A stretch of 23,315 bases of DNA from Geothermovivens sp964644845 (GCA_964644845.1 CAZXXS010000065.1:1-23315); one strand, 5' to 3'. Positions 1-7,945 are shown, counted from the stretch's first letter. The notes: generated by a model from the letters alone, not told the origin. Translations and numbers: made by a program.

Positions 1-80
1 GTCTCCACATCTCCTTTTCCTTGGGGACCACATCGTGGCCACTGCGCCAAAGGCTGGCCAGACTGGGGTTTTTGGGGCAA
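1..80 (+). repeat. Partial copy of the hairpin repeat (3' end of module B)
   Basis: This stretch matches the 3' half of the complete repeat at 88-448, sharing the run from the CTCCACATCT-like segment through GCGCCAAAGGCTGGCCAGAC. The copy starts outside the window. It belongs to the left-hand subtype, which reads GACCACATCGTGGCC where the right-hand copies read AACCAGATGGTGGGC. No protein is expected here; reading frames through it exist only because the repeat is GC-rich. Confidence 0.8.
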
Positions 81-87
81 GCCCTTT

Positions 88-448
88 CGCCGAGGACTGA
101 AGTCCCCGGCTACCTCAGGTGGAAACCGGCTGAAGCCGGTTGGGTTTCGTAGAGCGAGCTGCTGCCATGAGCGCGGGGCGCTGTCTGGGCGCGCCACCCC
201 TTGGTGTTGCCGCCAGACGTGGCGTTTTCTCGGAGGGAGCCGCCTTCAGGCGGCGACCTTTTTCTGTCGCAGCCCGGGGATTGGATCCCCGGGCGGAGAG
301 GCATTGCCAAACTCCCATTTGGCCCCCGGGAAAGGCATCTCCAGATCCCCGTTCATCTCGATATCTGCTTTTCCTTGGCGACCACATCGTGGCCACTGCG
401 CCAAAGGCTGGCCAGACTGGGGCTCTTGGGGCAAGAGGAGGTGCGGGT
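88..448 (+). repeat. Complete hairpin repeat unit (module A, spacer, module B)
   Basis: Module A (88-144) holds two hairpins, GGACT-GA-AGTCC and AACCGGC-TGAA-GCCGGTT (124-141). A 97-bp spacer follows (142-238). Module B (239-448) opens with GCCGCC-TTCA-GGCGGC (239-254). Next come GCCCGGGGAT and its exact complement ATCCCCGGGC around a 3-nt TGG loop, then GCCAAA...TTTGGC, then a long tail ending near GTGCGGGT. The same order recurs at 22530-22888 and 22951-23315. No reading frame through it looks coding. It could be a miniature mobile element or encode a structured RNA; the sequence alone does not decide. Confidence 0.85.
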
Positions 449-474
449 ATTCTGCGTGGCGAGTCTTTTCCCGC

Positions 475-525
475 AGCAGAATAAATTCTGCTCCTGTGCA
501 GCCCACGTCCGCCTGCGCGGACGTG
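475..525. repeat. Two perfect inverted repeats ahead of a truncated repeat copy
   Basis: AGCAGAAT-AA-ATTCTGCT (475-492) is followed by CACGTCCGC-CTGC-GCGGACGTG (504-525, nine-base arms). The segment 491-516 recurs almost exactly at 728-753 (CTCCTGTGCAGCCC, then A or G, then CGTCCGCCTGCGC). Both lie shortly before a module-B copy that lacks module A, so this looks like an alternative 5' part of the repeat family. Confidence 0.7.
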
Positions 526-529
526 CCCT

Positions 530-620
530 GAGCCGTCTTCAGGCGGCGACCTTTTTCTCTCGTAGCCCGGGGATTGATCCCCGGGGCGGAGTGTGTTTCC
601 CAGTCCGCATTTATCTGCCA
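530..620 (+). repeat. Truncated module B copy
   Basis: It begins with GCCGTC-TTCA-GGCGGC, where one G-C pair of the full copies has become a G-T wobble. It continues with the CCCGGGGAT...ATCCCCGGG hairpin, whose loop is shortened to TG, and a degraded version of the GCCAAAT-type segment. The remainder of module B is missing and similarity fades after about 620. Confidence 0.75.
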
Positions 621-769
621 CGTCCCCTCCAGCGATTACAAAACGGTGCGGCGGAAGGGCGTTTCCCGGTGTTGGTTCGTCTCCAAGTTCCCGCCACGGG
701 TTGTGTAGCGCAGCGGAGTCAACCCGGCTCCTGTGCAGCCCGCGTCCGCCTGCGCTGCTGCGCTCGTAA

Positions 770-832
770 AGGCCCTCTTCAGGCATCATCTGCCTTCCGG
801 TAGCCCAAAGACTGAATCCTTGGGCGGAAGCG
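770..832 (+). repeat. Degenerate module B copy with compensatory stem changes
   Basis: A CTCTTCAGGC segment and a GCCCAAAGA...TCCTTGGGC hairpin occupy the positions of the GCCGCC and GCCCGGGG hairpins of intact copies. In the second hairpin GG has become AA on one arm and CC has become TT on the other, so pairing is kept (eight of nine pairs). The copy is otherwise eroded. Confidence 0.6.
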
Positions 833-872
833 GAATCGGGTTTCTTTTCAGCTCCCTCCGCGTGTTTTTCAA

Positions 873-901
873 TTGCGTGGGCCATCAGGATTCGCTACAT
901 T
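873..901 (+). promoter_or_regulatory. Weak sigma-70-like promoter candidate for the sulfatase
   Basis: TTGCGT (873-878) and TACATT (896-901) are separated by 17 bp and lie about 90 bp before the sulfatase start. Only three of six and four of six bases match consensus, so this is a tentative call based on spacing and position. Confidence 0.25.
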
Positions 902-989
902 CGCGCGTTGGCAGCGAAGTTACAACTGTGGCGCTGGCGTCACGAACTGTGCGGTAACCATCCGCACCCTGCAGCTACGGAGGTGAGTC

Positions 990-2594
990 ATGGCGGAGAC
1001 GAGGCGGACATTTCTGAAAAAGGTGGCTATCGGAGCCCCTGCGTTGGCCTTGAGTCCCTGGGCACGGCTAAGTGGAGGGGAGGATCCCCCCAACATCCTG
1101 TTCATCATGAGCGACGACCACGCCCAGAACGCGATCAGTGCGTACGGGAGTCGTTTGGTCAGAACGCCGAACATCGATCGCATCGCCAAGGAGGGTGTGC
1201 TCTTTGAAAACGCGTTTGTGACCAACTCACTTTGTGCTCCCAGCCGGGCGGTGATCTTGACCGGCAAGTACAGTCACGTAAACGGTCTGCGGGACAACAT
1301 CGACAAATTTGACCCCAATCAGCCGACCTTCCCTCAGATCCTTCAACGCGCTGGTTACCAGACCGCCATGATTGGTAAATGGCATTTGAAGACCGCCCCG
1401 GTTGGATTCGACACCTGGAAGATCCTCCCCGGACAGGGCCAGTACTACAACCCCGTGTTCATCGATGCCAGCGGGAAACGGCAGTACGAAGGCTACGTTA
1501 CGGACCTGATTACCGAATTTGCTCTGCAGACGCTGGAAAAACGGGACAAAAACCGACCTTTCCTGCTAATGGTGCAGCACAAAGCGCCGCACCGTAACTG
1601 GATGCCGCCGCCCAAGTACTTGTCTGCTTTTGACGGACACAAATTCCCGTTGCCGGATAACTTCTTCGATGACTACGCGGGAAGATGCCCCGCAGCCCAC
1701 CGAGCGGACATGCGCGTGGAAGACTTGTGGCTTTCTTTTGACCTGAAGTTGACGAAAGAGTACTTCGACGTCGATGCCGGCACTGGTGGGAGTGCGAAAT
1801 CCGACCCGGTGCCGATGTGGGAGGAAGCGCTCAAGAGGCTCACGCCGAAACAGCGTAGAGCCTGGGAGGCCCACTACCGTCCGATTGGCGAAGCTTTCCG
1901 CCGCGCCAAATTGAAAGGAAAAGATCTGACGCTGTGGAAGTACCAACGCTACCTCCAGGACTACCTGGCTTGTGTCCTGTCCGTGGACGACAGCGTTGGT
2001 CAGCTCCTCCGTTACCTTGACGACAACGGACTGGCGCAAAACACGATCGTCGTTTACACGTCGGATCAAGGCTTCTTCCTTGGTGAACACGGCTGGTTCG
2101 ACAAACGATTCATGTACGAAGAGTCGATGGGCACCCCAATCCTGATTCGTTACCCGGCTCTCGCGCGAGGTGGGCAGGTCCGGAAAGACCTGGTGCTCAA
2201 CCTCGATTTTGCACCGACTTTTCTTGATCTGGCGGGTGTGAAGGTACCGGCAGACATGCAAGGAATGTCGCTTCGTCCGTTGCTGCAGGGCAAGAGCAGC
2301 GATGGATGGCGCCGCAGCGTCTACTACCATTACTACGAGGGCTACCCTTACAGCTGGCACAAAGTGCAGCGCCATTTTGGCGTGCGTACAGATCGGTTCA
2401 AGCTGATCTACTTCTACGGCTGCGACTGTGACGACGGTGGCTGCTGGGAACTGTACGATCTCAAAACAGATCCACACGAAATGCACAACCTGTACGGCGA
2501 CCCGGCCTACAGGGACACCATCGCCCTGCTGAAACGCGAGCTGGGACGGCTGCAAAGCGACTTGGGCGACCGGGAGGCCCTGCACAAGTGGTAG
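990..2594 (+). CDS. Tat-exported family S1 sulfatase (formylglycine type)
   Basis: The 534-residue protein should hydrolyse sulfate esters on a glycan outside the cytoplasm. The N-terminus carries a textbook twin-arginine signal, TRRTFLKK (residues 4-11), followed by a hydrophobic stretch to about residue 25. Sulfatase landmarks follow in order: NILFIMSDDH (35-44) with metal-binding aspartates, CAPSR (82-86) whose Cys82 would be oxidised to formylglycine, GKWHLK (129-134), and TSDQG (358-361 region) with the late metal ligands. The C-terminus has the usual YDLKTDPHEMHNL segment (489-501). GGAGG at 979-983, 6 nt before the ATG, supports the start. A maturase (FGE or anSME) is needed but not present here. 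The neighbouring exporter and glycosidases suggest desulfation of a complex sulfated glycan; the exact substrate cannot be read from the sequence. Confidence 0.95.
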   Translation: MAETRRTFLKKVAIGAPALALSPWARLSGGEDPPNILFIMSDDHAQNAISAYGSRLVRTPNIDRIAKEGVLFENAFVTNSLCAPSRAVILTGKYSHVNGLRDNIDKFDPNQPTFPQILQRAGYQTAMIGKWHLKTAPVGFDTWKILPGQGQYYNPVFIDASGKRQYEGYVTDLITEFALQTLEKRDKNRPFLLMVQHKAPHRNWMPPPKYLSAFDGHKFPLPDNFFDDYAGRCPAAHRADMRVEDLWLSFDLKLTKEYFDVDAGTGGSAKSDPVPMWEEALKRLTPKQRRAWEAHYRPIGEAFRRAKLKGKDLTLWKYQRYLQDYLACVLSVDDSVGQLLRYLDDNGLAQNTIVVYTSDQGFFLGEHGWFDKRFMYEESMGTPILIRYPALARGGQVRKDLVLNLDFAPTFLDLAGVKVPADMQGMSLRPLLQGKSSDGWRRSVYYHYYEGYPYSWHKVQRHFGVRTDRFKLIYFYGCDCDDGGCWELYDLKTDPHEMHNLYGDPAYRDTIALLKRELGRLQSDLGDREALHKW

Positions 2595-3011
2595 GTGGTG
2601 CCACCCAGCCGGATCCGCGCTGACCGGTTAGGCTTGGTGCTTTCGGCTACGCCTGGGGTGCGTGGCTCATTGGGGTACCGTTCGGAACGCGGCACAACAC
2701 CGCGCTGTTGTGCCCCTCGCAGCGAACCTTGGGCTCGGTTAGTTTCGCTGTGTTGGGTAATGGGGCGTCCTCGTTCGCCCGGGCGCGGACGACTTTGCTC
2801 GAGTGAGACCTGGAGGGCGGGGGGCAGCGGCGAAGCTTGGTCGCCCCCGTCTTTGCGGGTAAGACGCGGGACTAAGTCCTGAGGACAAAAGAGATCGTCG
2901 AGCGCTGGTCGCTTTGTTAAAGGGGGCGTGCCGGGTTTGGGTGGAAGCCCTGCGAAGTCGTCAGTCGAAAGGGAAAGGTAGGCCGGAAACCGTCAAACCA
3001 CTGCGCTGCTC
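2595..3011. other. Intergenic region, no gene seen
   Basis: This 417-bp gap follows the sulfatase. Open frames in it are short, arginine/glycine/serine-rich and unlike proteins. A small hairpin, CGTCTT-TGCGGGT-AAGACG, lies at 2848-2866, and GGACTAAGTCC just after it vaguely recalls the first hairpin of the flanking repeats. Neither has a T tract. Confidence 0.5.
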
Positions 3012-3725
3012 ATGACTCTTTTTCTCGAAGCAACCGCCATCGTGACTTTCGGCGCTTTGATTCAGGGCGCTGTCGGCTTTGGCGTGGCGCTTGTCAGCGT
3101 GCCTTTCCTTGTGGCGCTGGAACCGCGATTTGTGCCCGGCCCAATGATCGTGGCCGGCACATTTCTGACTGTTCTGATGGCTGTGAAAGAACGGCGACAC
3201 ATTGACGTTTTGGGATTGAAGTGGGCCGTGGTGGGTCGACTGCCAGGTATCGTGGCGGCTCTTCTGGTGCTTACGATTGTCTCCGGCGAATTGCTGCAAC
3301 CCGTTACGGGAGCGCTGGTAGTGGTTGGTGTGTTTATGACGGCCGCCGGTGCGAAACTGGAGCCCACCGGTGTGAACCTTTTCCTCGCGGGTCTGCTCTC
3401 GGGATTTATGGGCACAACGTCGTCGATCGGCGGTCCTCCCCTCGCGTTGATTTACCAGAAGCGGCCAGGCCCGGAGCTTCGCGGCACGTTGTCCGGCTAC
3501 TTCATCGTGGCCGGTGTCATGAGCCTCGTTGCCCTGATCGCTGCTGGACACTTCGGCTGGTGCGATGCTAAGTTGTCCGCTTTGCTCCTGCCGGGAATCA
3601 CGCTGGGGTTTGGGCTTTCCCGTCTCGTGGTGTCGAGTCTGGACCGGCACAGAACGGCGTTACGGATTAGCGTACTGGCACTCGCCGGCCTGGCGGGCGC
3701 CGTGAATTTGCTGTGCCAAAAATGA
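3012..3725 (+). CDS. TauE/SafE family membrane anion exporter
   Basis: The 237-residue integral inner-membrane protein has seven or eight predicted hydrophobic helices. The two family repeats are visible: GALIQGAVGFGVALVSVP (14-31) near the N-terminus and GFMGTTSSIGGPPLAL (131-146) in the middle. Members export sulfite, sulfoacetate or related sulfur-containing organic anions; the exact ion cannot be told from sequence. Its position on the same strand directly after a sulfatase suggests disposal of the sulfur anion released during desulfation, which is inference. The ATG at 3012 is the only plausible start because an in-frame stop lies at 2979-2981. No good ribosome binding site precedes it; GGAAAGG near 2972 is too distant, so translation may be weak. 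Confidence 0.9.
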   Translation: MTLFLEATAIVTFGALIQGAVGFGVALVSVPFLVALEPRFVPGPMIVAGTFLTVLMAVKERRHIDVLGLKWAVVGRLPGIVAALLVLTIVSGELLQPVTGALVVVGVFMTAAGAKLEPTGVNLFLAGLLSGFMGTTSSIGGPPLALIYQKRPGPELRGTLSGYFIVAGVMSLVALIAAGHFGWCDAKLSALLLPGITLGFGLSRLVVSSLDRHRTALRISVLALAGLAGAVNLLCQK

Positions 3726-4068
3726 CGTACTGAACCGCAGCGGCTGCGACAGCAGGGGGCTCCCGATGCTGGCCAGTGCTTTCCTGCGCCGGTTTTGCGT
3801 CTGTTCGGTCCGCGTAGCCGAAAGTGCAAGGGGTGTGGGGAGCTGAGGAACCGCGCGGGGCCAACTGCCAGCGCGTCGGTTACGCCGTCCGACCTGGCGC
3901 TGATGTTCGTTCTCTTCGTGTCGCTCGGTGTTGCCCGGGTTGTAGAGTGCCACACGATTCAACACCGACCGTTGCCCCGTTGTCGGAAGTTCCACAAGGT
4001 TTGCAGAAGCCGGACACCAGGATCGTGGCCTCGCGTGGCGTGGCCTGGAAAAAGCGAAACAATCGGTC
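3726..4068. other. Intergenic region, no gene seen
   Basis: This 343-bp gap separates the exporter from the duplicated toroid gene. A small stem, CGCAG-CGG-CTGCG, lies just after the exporter stop but has no T run. Open frames on both strands are low-complexity and not convincing. The promoter for the next gene is presumably here but no good match was found. Confidence 0.5.
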
Positions 4069-4080
4069 ATGGAGCGTCGA

Positions 4081-6681
4081 ATGGGCTGGACTGGCAGGTT
4101 TGCTGCCGTTCTCCTGGTGTGCTTGACCGCTGTGTCCCTTGTTTGCGGGGCTAGTGAGGCTGGACCTTTGCCCAGGAACATCGGTTTCCACAGCGCAGTA
4201 CGCGACAGCACCGGGCAGCTTCTCCCTTGGACCCCCTGGTCCTGGGCTTTGCGCTACGAGATGAACTGGTTCCTCAGCAGGCCCGTAGACGACCGCGGAT
4301 ACCCGGTTCTGGTTACCGCTGCACGAACGGATGCCGAAGGGCAACCCATCGGGGAGGCGGTCTACCCGGCCAGGCAACTTGGTCTGGGCATTTTGTCGTA
4401 CCTTCGTTACTACGAATACACGGGCAAAGCCGATCCCAAAGTGCTGAAGTGGGCACGACTGATGGGGGATTACCTGATTCGCGAAGCCCTTACGCCCAAT
4501 TTCGGAGCGTATCCACGCTTCACGCGCTCCACCGGCTGCCGGGGCGATCTGCCATTGCGACGCAGCTGCGCCGGCGACGCTCGCTTTGGACGAAACGTCA
4601 TTGAGCCGGACAAAGGCGGGATCGCTGGCTACGCGCTCGTCAAATTGTACGAAGCCACACGCGAGCCTCAGTACCTGAGCCAGGCGCTGCGCAATGCCGA
4701 CGATCTGGTGCGAAACATGCGCCGCGGCGACGCCTCGCATTCACCCTGGCCATTCCGTGTTGACGCTTTGACGGGCAAGTCGTGGGGCGAACGGAGCGGC
4801 GACATGGTTTCCATTTTGCAGTTGTTCGACATCCTTCTCAAACACGGCTACAGTCGGTTCCGCGGGCCTCGCGACAGGTTGTGGGCGTGGATTCGTGATT
4901 TCCAAATCCCCTCTTTCAACAGCGCGGACTCCTGCCTTTGGGGTCCTTTTCTGGAAACATCGATTCGCCCCACGGACAGGGACGCCTGGGCTCCTCTGGC
5001 CACCGCGCGTTACCTGCTTGAACGGCGTGAAAAACTCGACCCAAACTGGCAAATCCTGGTCGAACGCTGCGTCCAGTTTGTACTCGGAAATTTCACCGTT
5101 AGTCGCCCGGGGCAGGTGATGCTTATCCGCCAGAGTGATTCGGATCCTCGGCCCTCGAGCAGCATTTGTGCTTCGCTCGGAAGCGTTGCTGCCATGCTGT
5201 ACGCGGCAGGTGGAGGGCAAGCGTACCGCGAAATGGCCTACCGGTTGCTTACTTGGGTGAGCTACTTCATCGATGCCAGTGGTGAACCGGCGGCCGTTTG
5301 CGACACCGGGGCTGTTCACAGAGGAGGGTCGCAGGTGGATGCTCACCTGGACGTGGTACACCATTTTCTGGAGGCCATGGAAGCAGTGCCCGAGTGGAAT
5401 GTGTACCGCTTTCGCAAAAGGAAGCTGGTTTTGCCGCCGGAACTCCGCCGGAGCCCAGCCAAGATTCTCTGTTCCCACAAAGCCGTGTACGACAAACGGG
5501 GTACCTTGCTCCCGTGGACGTCCTGGCGCGACGTGCTGGAGCGCGAAATGCGCCGTTACCTGGCCTGTCCTTTCGAAAAGGGCTACCCGCGCTTTGTGTT
5601 GTACACTTTCCTGGACGGTGACTTTCGGCTGTTTCGGGACTGGAAAACACTGATTCCGGCTACTCAGGATGGCATGGGGATCATCTCGTATCTGAAGTAC
5701 TACCGGTTTACCGGCCGTCAAAACGCGGAGGTGCTTCGGTTCGCCCGGTTGATGGGGGACTACCTGGTGAGGGAAGCAGTGACCCCGGCCGACGGCAAGT
5801 ATCCTCACTTCAATCGCTCAACAGGCTGGGCGGGCGTCGCACCTCAACCGCCGGACTGTGGCTGTCAGGGTGATTTGCCCTACGAGGTCGAACCGGACAA
5901 GGGCGGAATCGCTGGGCATGCGCTCTTGCTTCTCTTTGAGGAAACCGGCGATTCGTCCTACCTGCGGCAGGCCCTGTGGAATGCACGGGATCTGGCTGCC
6001 AACATGCGAGAGGGGAGTTCAAGGCGATCGCCCTGGCCTTTTCGCGTAGACTACCGAACAGGGGCTGGACGGGGGGAGATTTCCGGCAACATGAGTTTTA
6101 TTTTACGACTGTTCGACGATTTGCTGGAACTCGGGTACGAAGAATTCCGCGGACCACGTGAAAAGCTCTGGCGCTGGATCGTGAGCGAGCAAATCCCCAG
6201 TGCCCAAGCTGACGGCCGGCTGTGGGTTCAGTTCTTCGAAGATCACCAGGAAGAGGACAATCGCACAGCCTGGGCACCGCTCAATCTTGCGCGCTACCTG
6301 ATCGAGAAACGCGAATCTCTGGATCCGGACTGGCTTGGCCACGCCAGAACCCTGATTGATTTCGTGAACCGAAATTTCACCAGCGTGGTCGACGGGGTGC
6401 TTGTGTGTGGCGAGCAGGATCGCGACAAGAGTCCGTGGGGTGGCGTGCTGTCCACCTACGCAGCTGTGCTGGCCATGTTTGCGGCGGCTACAGGGTCGGA
6501 CGAGTTCAAAGGCATCGCTTACCGGGCCATGACCTACGCCTTGTACGCTGTGTTCGATGACGGCCGGGTGAGCGAAATGACCAAGCATCTGCAGTACGGT
6601 GTGTGGCAAGAGGACTGCCACACAGACGTTGTCCACAGCGTTGTGGATGCGCTTGTGGCGTTTCCGGAATGGGGAAACTGA
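4081..6681 (+). CDS. Secreted protein with two tandem alpha/alpha-toroid-like (six-hairpin) domains
   Basis: The 866-residue protein is an internal duplication. Motifs pair at an offset of about 429 residues: LLPWT (47, 476), ARLMGDYL (125, 555), EPDKGGIAG (175, 604), SPWPFRVD (221, 650), AWAPL (302, 730) and DVVH (424, 849). Copies span about 30-450 and 460-866. Repeated helix-rich segments with conserved Trp, Asp and His resemble six-hairpin glycosidases, lyases and epimerases, but I cannot assign a family or reaction. The first residues form a hydrophobic signal peptide. I chose the ATG at 4081 because GGAG at 4071-4074 sits 6 nt upstream; an in-frame ATG at 4069 would add four residues and lacks such a site. 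Its neighbours suggest an extracellular or periplasmic carbohydrate-active role. Confidence 0.85.
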   Translation: MGWTGRFAAVLLVCLTAVSLVCGASEAGPLPRNIGFHSAVRDSTGQLLPWTPWSWALRYEMNWFLSRPVDDRGYPVLVTAARTDAEGQPIGEAVYPARQLGLGILSYLRYYEYTGKADPKVLKWARLMGDYLIREALTPNFGAYPRFTRSTGCRGDLPLRRSCAGDARFGRNVIEPDKGGIAGYALVKLYEATREPQYLSQALRNADDLVRNMRRGDASHSPWPFRVDALTGKSWGERSGDMVSILQLFDILLKHGYSRFRGPRDRLWAWIRDFQIPSFNSADSCLWGPFLETSIRPTDRDAWAPLATARYLLERREKLDPNWQILVERCVQFVLGNFTVSRPGQVMLIRQSDSDPRPSSSICASLGSVAAMLYAAGGGQAYREMAYRLLTWVSYFIDASGEPAAVCDTGAVHRGGSQVDAHLDVVHHFLEAMEAVPEWNVYRFRKRKLVLPPELRRSPAKILCSHKAVYDKRGTLLPWTSWRDVLEREMRRYLACPFEKGYPRFVLYTFLDGDFRLFRDWKTLIPATQDGMGIISYLKYYRFTGRQNAEVLRFARLMGDYLVREAVTPADGKYPHFNRSTGWAGVAPQPPDCGCQGDLPYEVEPDKGGIAGHALLLLFEETGDSSYLRQALWNARDLAANMREGSSRRSPWPFRVDYRTGAGRGEISGNMSFILRLFDDLLELGYEEFRGPREKLWRWIVSEQIPSAQADGRLWVQFFEDHQEEDNRTAWAPLNLARYLIEKRESLDPDWLGHARTLIDFVNRNFTSVVDGVLVCGEQDRDKSPWGGVLSTYAAVLAMFAAATGSDEFKGIAYRAMTYALYAVFDDGRVSEMTKHLQYGVWQEDCHTDVVHSVVDALVAFPEWGN

Positions 6682-7096
6682 GGGAAAAGGTAGCCGGCCG
6701 GGACAAACGACCTGGAGAGGCATGGAAGGAATGGGTGCGCAGGCGATGTGCCGGCAACAAACGGTTCGAGCAAGGGACACAGTGGTCCCTACGAACCCGG
6801 TTTCGCGTACCCCGGGGAACGCAGCGGTTGCTTTTGTCGGCTGCGCGTTTCGAAGCTGAAGGCAGTGCCGTTGACTCGCAGCTGGGCCACTCTGGCACCG
6901 GGGTAACCCGGTCGGCCGGGAAGTGCGCCTGCCTGGAGGAGCTCAGAGGTGGTCGCTGTTTACGAACTGGTTTGCGAGAGAGAGAGACGGCGCGACGATC
7001 TGTCCTGGGGCTTTGGCGTGCAGTCGTTGAACGCTTGCGGGCCCGGATCGCTGAGGAAAACGCTCTTTGGTCGTCTGGGTCGAGAGGAGAGGAACG
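6682..7096. other. Gap between toroid and phosphodiesterase genes, with a doubtful open frame
   Basis: An open frame from an ATG at 6669 to a stop at 7103 (144 codons) overlaps the end of the gene before it and the start of the gene after it. It has no ribosome binding site, is about one sixth arginine and shows no recognisable domain, so I do not call it a gene. A perfect hairpin, AGGGAC-ACAGTG-GTCCCT (6773-6790), lies inside but has no T tract. Confidence 0.4.
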
Positions 7097-7945
7097 ATGG
7101 TGAGATTCCGAGCGTTGCTGGTGGCGGGGGTGTTGGCTGGGTTGGCGCTGGGAGCCCAAGCGAAGTCACGTGCACAATTTCTGAAGCCACCCCGCCACGG
7201 CGGTGTGTACGTGGTGGCCCATCGAGGCGCACACTTAGACGTACCCGAAAACACCCTGCCGGCCTACCGGAGAGCCATTGAACTCGGAGTGGATTTCGTC
7301 GAGGTGGATGTGCGGGTCACGAAGGATGGCCATTTCGTGAGCAGGCACAACGACGATTTGGGCAAGTACGTACTCGGTCCGAACCCCGGTAGGATCTCCG
7401 AATTGACCCTGGCGGAAGTGAGGGCTGTGGATGTGGGGGCACGCGTGGGACCGCGCTGGAAAGGCACCCGCGTTCCAACCTTCGAGGAAATTCTGGACCT
7501 GTGCAAGGGGAAAGTAGGCATTTACCTTGATTTGAAAAATGCACCGGTTGAGCCGTTGGTGCAGCTGATCCGGCAGCGCGGCATGGAGCGCGATGTGTTG
7601 TGGTACGCGTACAGCGACAGCGATTTGTTCGCAGTGCAGCGTCTGTGTCCCAAATGCGTGATCATGCCCGACCCTGGACCCGTAACCAACCTGCCCGTTG
7701 TGTTGAGGAAGTTCCACCCGGTTGTTGTGGCGTCGGTGTGGAAGCACTGTTCAAAAAGTTTCGTCGAGATGTGCCACCGGGCGGGAGCAATGGTAATCGT
7801 GGACGACCACGGACCTGAGACCTGGCGTGACCTGCTGAACTGGGGAGTGGACGGCATTCAGACGGATCACCCAGGGGAACTAATCGAACTCCTCGAAAAA
7901 CGGGAACGAGCAAGCAAAAAGGCCGCTGCTGGGTCCGGACAGTAG
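7097..7945 (+). CDS. Secreted glycerophosphodiester phosphodiesterase (GDPD family)
   Basis: The 282-residue protein would hydrolyse glycerophosphodiesters to glycerol 3-phosphate and an alcohol outside the cytoplasm. The signal peptide has a hydrophobic core at residues 6-19 and an AQA cleavage site (20-22). GDPD-fold signatures are AHRGAHLDVPENT (41-53), FVEVDV (67-72), TKDG (75-78), VSRHND (81-86), TFEE (128-131), YLDLKN (143-148) and the C-terminal IQTDHPGEL (254-262). The usual HD pair after the metal site is HN here (84-85) with Asp86 next. GAGAGGAGAGG just upstream fixes the ATG at 7097; a TTG ten codons earlier would spoil the signal peptide. It may recycle lipid headgroups or act on glycerophosphate-decorated glycans; its link to the glycosidases is only by position. 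Confidence 0.92.
   Translation: MVRFRALLVAGVLAGLALGAQAKSRAQFLKPPRHGGVYVVAHRGAHLDVPENTLPAYRRAIELGVDFVEVDVRVTKDGHFVSRHNDDLGKYVLGPNPGRISELTLAEVRAVDVGARVGPRWKGTRVPTFEEILDLCKGKVGIYLDLKNAPVEPLVQLIRQRGMERDVLWYAYSDSDLFAVQRLCPKCVIMPDPGPVTNLPVVLRKFHPVVVASVWKHCSKSFVEMCHRAGAMVIVDDHGPETWRDLLNWGVDGIQTDHPGELIELLEKRERASKKAAAGSGQ

Noticed and set aside
88..832. CRISPR-like array because of repeats with equal-length spacers
   Set aside because: Units are about 360 bp or more, spacers about 97 bp, repeats have multiple hairpins and no cas genes are present.
115..885. Reverse-strand open frame of 256 codons through the left-hand repeats
   Set aside because: Same reason: it reads through repeat modules, is low-complexity and repeats itself with the module.
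2595..2882. Plus-strand 95-codon frame directly after the sulfatase
   Set aside because: No ribosome binding site, composition rich in Arg, Gly and Ser, and no recognisable motif.
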